This document shows, piece by piece, positions 61,567-64,000 of a DNA stretch of 64,000 bases. Made by a program: the position numbers and the translations under genes. Source of the DNA: a bacterium (GTDB lineage: Bacteria; Electryoneota; B3-LCP); contig JAPKYS010000071.1 in assembly GCA_026394195.1 (NCBI GenBank), positions 55,795 to 119,794 of the forward strand. The letters are read 5' to 3'. The notes beneath the pieces are model-generated. The model made no database searches. It saw only the letters and a list, made by a program, of their open reading frames with translations, and had not been told where the DNA came from. Position 1 is the stretch's first letter; every line of letters starts with the position of its first letter.

Positions 61567-62247
61567 ATGAAAAATCCTGAGTCGCATAGAGAGGTGGTCT
61601 TAAAAGCCATACAAAACGGATTATCATCGACTCGACATACGGATCATCCACAAGAATTCTTCATGGATTTGATTCCAGCTCCATCACCCCAACGGATCGG
61701 TAGTGATGAAGTCTTGCACAACTTCCAAAAAATGCTTGAACTGGTGGGCGGTGAGTGTTATATCACTGCCGGAGAACAATCGCTGCACGCAGCACTCCAG
61801 GAGGTTCTCCAAACTTTCGCCGGGTCTGCGGTTCTATTGTCACCGGATCCTGAAATTCAACGCCTAAATATCGATAATTTAATTTTGCAGACGTCACTAA
61901 GGATTATCCACCCGACACAACAGAACATGGAAGAAGCTGCTTTAGCTCCCGTTGGGTTGACTTCAGCCTCTGCTGGTATCGCCGATACCGGAACGGTTGT
62001 CTTGGTCCACATCGGTGAGACGGGTCGGTTAAGCGCGCTTTTACCTGAAGTCCACGTCGTTTTACTAAAAAAAGCAACCATCTATCCGGATAAATTGACT
62101 TTCCTGCAACAGATGAAATTAGCCAGAATAGATCTGGGAGCCACCCCAATGACCTGGGTGACCGGACCATCTTCTACTGCGGATATCGAAAAGGTGTTGG
62201 TTCGGGGCGCACATGGTCCCAGACGGCTGATTGCATTATTATATTGA
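61567..62247 (+). CDS. lutC: L-lactate utilisation protein LutC
   Basis: A 226-residue LUD-domain protein (LutC/YkgG). It shows GLTSASAGIADTGTVVL, LLPEVHVVLL and GPSSTADIEKVLVRGAHGP. It completes the LutABC lactate dehydrogenase complex. No terminator is obvious behind it, and 288 nt separate it from the OmpA-like gene. Confidence 0.9.
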   Translation: MKNPESHREVVLKAIQNGLSSTRHTDHPQEFFMDLIPAPSPQRIGSDEVLHNFQKMLELVGGECYITAGEQSLHAALQEVLQTFAGSAVLLSPDPEIQRLNIDNLILQTSLRIIHPTQQNMEEAALAPVGLTSASAGIADTGTVVLVHIGETGRLSALLPEVHVVLLKKATIYPDKLTFLQQMKLARIDLGATPMTWVTGPSSTADIEKVLVRGAHGPRRLIALLY

Positions 62248-62449
62248 CATCTAAAAAACGTGCTTTCTTGATCACGGTCATGCTTCTGCACGACTCACTC
62301 ACCCTCCCTCGCACTGCCGACCTGGAAACCGTGAGTTCTGTTAACCTGATCCTACGCCTTATAAGCTCGAGCATATGACGCGAGCCTCAGAGTTAAAGAA
62401 TTAATTCACGATTTGTTAAAACTCACCCAACAGTTAATTTAGTTCTGCG

Positions 62450-62455
62450 TATAAT
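62450..62455 (+). promoter_or_regulatory. Candidate -10 of the OmpA-like gene
   Basis: TATAAT, 80 nt before the ATG. The best -35 at 17-bp spacing is a weak CCAACA (62427-62432). The remainder of the 62248-62535 gap shows no gene. Confidence 0.35.
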
Positions 62456-62535
62456 CATCAGAAAATAACGACCCAAAAGTCGTCGGATACTAAAATTCAG
62501 CAATGTCATAACAACCAACAATCAATGAGGCTCAA

Positions 62536-63984
62536 ATGAACCGCAATTATCAACTTGTCATCTTAGCGCTGGTATCTGTGTTTATCCTTTCAACTGCCTA
62601 TGCGCAGTACAAAGACATCGGACCGAGGTTCGGTGTGTATGGGGGCGCGGCTCTCGGTCAGAATGAATCGGAAGAAAGTCCGCCCTGCCTGTTCGGTAGA
62701 GTTTCACTGGGGTTGCCAATTTCCAATCACTTCGAAGCGGAACTGGCTTTGGGATTGGGTTCGATTCGAGGAGACGATTACCGGACCGCTCTGGTTCCCT
62801 TCGATCTGCAACTTCGCTTCGCTCCGTTATCCTCGACCTCGTTTATCCCCTACGTACTCGCTGGCGCTGAAATGATGAATTACAGCGTCGAAAAAATCCC
62901 AGCGCAGACTCGAACGAATTTTAAAGCGCAGGATTGGACTTTCGGCGTTCCAGTGGGAGCCGGTATTGAGGTGCGCTTGACCGAACAGATCTACCTCGAT
63001 CTGCAGGGTGCCGAACATTTCACTTTTACGGATTATCTCAATCCCGTCGTTGAATACCAGGATGAGCAGGATGATAGTTATGCTACGGCATTGGCTGGTT
63101 TCAGATTCCCGATAGATCAGGGCAACCAGGATAAAGATAAAGATGGTTTGACCAGCAAGCAGGAAAAGGAACTTGGAACCAATCCGAAGAATCCGGATAC
63201 GGATGGAGATGGTTTGAATGACGGCGACGAATACCTCAAATACCATACCGATCCCCTGAAAGTCGACACCGATGGCGATGGTTTGAGCGATTACGACGAG
63301 GTGATGACCCATCATACCGATCCTCTGAAAGCGGATACGGATAGCGACGGCTTGAACGATGGTCAAGAAGTACTGCAGCACAAGACTGACCCTCTGAAAG
63401 CTGATACCGACGCTGATGGCTTGAACGACGGGCAGGAAGTCAACACCTATCACACCAACCCCTTGAAGGCAGATACTGATAGTGACGGCCTTAAGGATGG
63501 CGACGAGGTGCTGAAGTATAAAACCGATCCATTGAAGATCGACACCGATGGCGGCACCATCAACGATGGAGTTGAAGTGGATCGCGGAACCAATCCGCTG
63601 GATCCGGGCGATGACATTCCCAAAGCGGCTGCTCCCGTTATCGGAGCTAAGATTGTGCTGGAAGGCATCGTCTTTAAAACCGGCAGTTCTCAGATCTTAC
63701 CCGAATCGGAAGAGCCCTTGAATCAGAGCTTGCAGACGTTAACCGAGAATCCTGATATTGCCGTGGAAATCGGCGGATATACGGACAATGTCGGCAGCAA
63801 AGCTTCCAACCTGAAGCTATCCCAGGCTCGCGCCGAATCCGTGATGAAATGGTTGATCGATCATGAAATAGCCAAAGAACGATTAACCGCCAAGGGATTT
63901 GGCCCCGATAACCCGGTTGCGTCGAATGATACTCCGGAAGGGCGTCAGCAAAATCGCCGCATTGAATTTGTGCGCACGAAGTAG
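62536..63984 (+). CDS. OmpA-family outer-membrane protein with thrombospondin type 3 repeats
   Basis: A 482-residue protein. A signal peptide (LVSVFILSTAYAQ) precedes an eight-strand-like beta-barrel of about 165 residues. Seven calcium-type repeats (DxDxDGLxDGxE) run from about 199 to 360, five of them exactly 23 residues long. The C-terminus is an OmpA peptidoglycan-binding domain (VFKTGSSQILPES, GYTDNVGSKASNLKLSQARA, NRRIEFV). It probably anchors the outer membrane to peptidoglycan. The gene is complete; its stop is 16 nt before the window end. Confidence 0.92.
   Translation: MNRNYQLVILALVSVFILSTAYAQYKDIGPRFGVYGGAALGQNESEESPPCLFGRVSLGLPISNHFEAELALGLGSIRGDDYRTALVPFDLQLRFAPLSSTSFIPYVLAGAEMMNYSVEKIPAQTRTNFKAQDWTFGVPVGAGIEVRLTEQIYLDLQGAEHFTFTDYLNPVVEYQDEQDDSYATALAGFRFPIDQGNQDKDKDGLTSKQEKELGTNPKNPDTDGDGLNDGDEYLKYHTDPLKVDTDGDGLSDYDEVMTHHTDPLKADTDSDGLNDGQEVLQHKTDPLKADTDADGLNDGQEVNTYHTNPLKADTDSDGLKDGDEVLKYKTDPLKIDTDGGTINDGVEVDRGTNPLDPGDDIPKAAAPVIGAKIVLEGIVFKTGSSQILPESEEPLNQSLQTLTENPDIAVEIGGYTDNVGSKASNLKLSQARAESVMKWLIDHEIAKERLTAKGFGPDNPVASNDTPEGRQQNRRIEFVRTK
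63196..63540 (+). repeat. Five in-frame 69-nt repeats within the OmpA-like gene
   Basis: Five consecutive 23-residue units with the DTDxDGLxDGxE core and TDPLK end. The DNA copies have diverged at synonymous sites, so the array is maintained as protein. The units are calcium-binding thrombospondin type 3 repeats. Confidence 0.85.
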
Positions 63985-64000
63985 CAAAAATAATCACCCG

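Noticed and set aside
63196..63540. A CRISPR array or satellite
   Set aside because: The 69-nt periodicity is in frame and encodes calcium-binding repeats. There are no spacers, and the copies vary at synonymous positions.
1..64000. tRNA, rRNA, riboswitches or insertion sequences
   Set aside because: I read the gaps for cloverleaf arms, rRNA signatures, conserved riboswitch cores and transposase motifs and saw none. A covariance-model scan could still find a short RNA.

Overview
The window reads as a bacterial chromosome segment of roughly even base composition from an anaerobic sulfate-respiring organism. Two kinds of evidence point to a member of the Fibrobacterota-Chlorobiota-Bacteroidota (FCB) superphylum, or a related candidate phylum, rather than a classical Desulfobacterota. 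Two secreted proteins end in the PNPFN-type C-terminal sorting domain that is typical of FCB lineages (10961-14809). The respiratory genes are a complete reductive set that includes DsrD. The phylum assignment is an inference. No rRNA, tRNA, CRISPR array, transposase or prophage was seen.

Layout. (1) 1-10908, plus strand: a surface-glycan locus. It has nonulosonic (legionaminic) acid precursor genes (legG, legB, ptmE-like), a sulfotransferase-TPR protein, a zinc-ribbon protein of unknown function, a GT-B-like protein and a 1273-residue multi-module glycosyltransferase. It closes with a perfect 20-bp hairpin. (2) 10961-14809, minus: two secreted proteins with sorting domains, an endonuclease/phosphatase-family protein and an M23 peptidase-like protein. 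(3) 15280-19892: hemA, a TauE/SafE anion exporter, a YkgJ cysteine-cluster protein with a small zinc-ribbon partner, and a membrane glycosyltransferase. (4) 48297 down to 20071, all minus strand: about 28 kb encoding the siroheme pathway (precorrin-2 dehydrogenase, hemC, cobA-hemD, hemB, hemL), then dsrA-dsrB-dsrD-dsrN-dsrL-dsrC-rsbRD-like-dsrM-K-J-O-P, a CoA-disulfide reductase/rhodanese, qmoC-A-B, and sat-aprB-aprA. (5) 48508-51625, plus: a cysteine-rich MerR regulator and a second DsrMK-like (TmcCB-like) membrane module. (6) 58279 down to 51735, minus: an anion-transport and signalling cassette with an SLC13 permease, a Cache histidine kinase, a CBS protein, a receiver domain fused to a second SLC13 permease, and a stand-alone receiver. 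(7) 58677-63984: a small secreted protein, lutABC for lactate oxidation and an OmpA-like protein with thrombospondin type 3 repeats.

How it fits together. Sulfate probably enters through the SLC13 permeases. Sat activates it to APS and AprBA reduces APS to sulfite, with electrons from the QmoABC membrane complex. DsrAB, with DsrD and DsrC, reduces sulfite, and the DsrC trisulfide is reduced through DsrMKJOP. DsrL may feed electrons from NAD(P)H. The adjacent tetrapyrrole genes and DsrN supply amidated siroheme. LutABC may provide electrons from lactate.

The most unusual items are the receiver-SLC13 fusion inside a complete kinase/CBS/receiver cassette; a promoter form (TTGAC[A/T], 17-bp spacer, TATATT) shared by sat, dsrA, the SLC13 cassette and merR; Rex-like 18-mers near three of those promoters; and DsrL encoded together with DsrD in one reductive operon.
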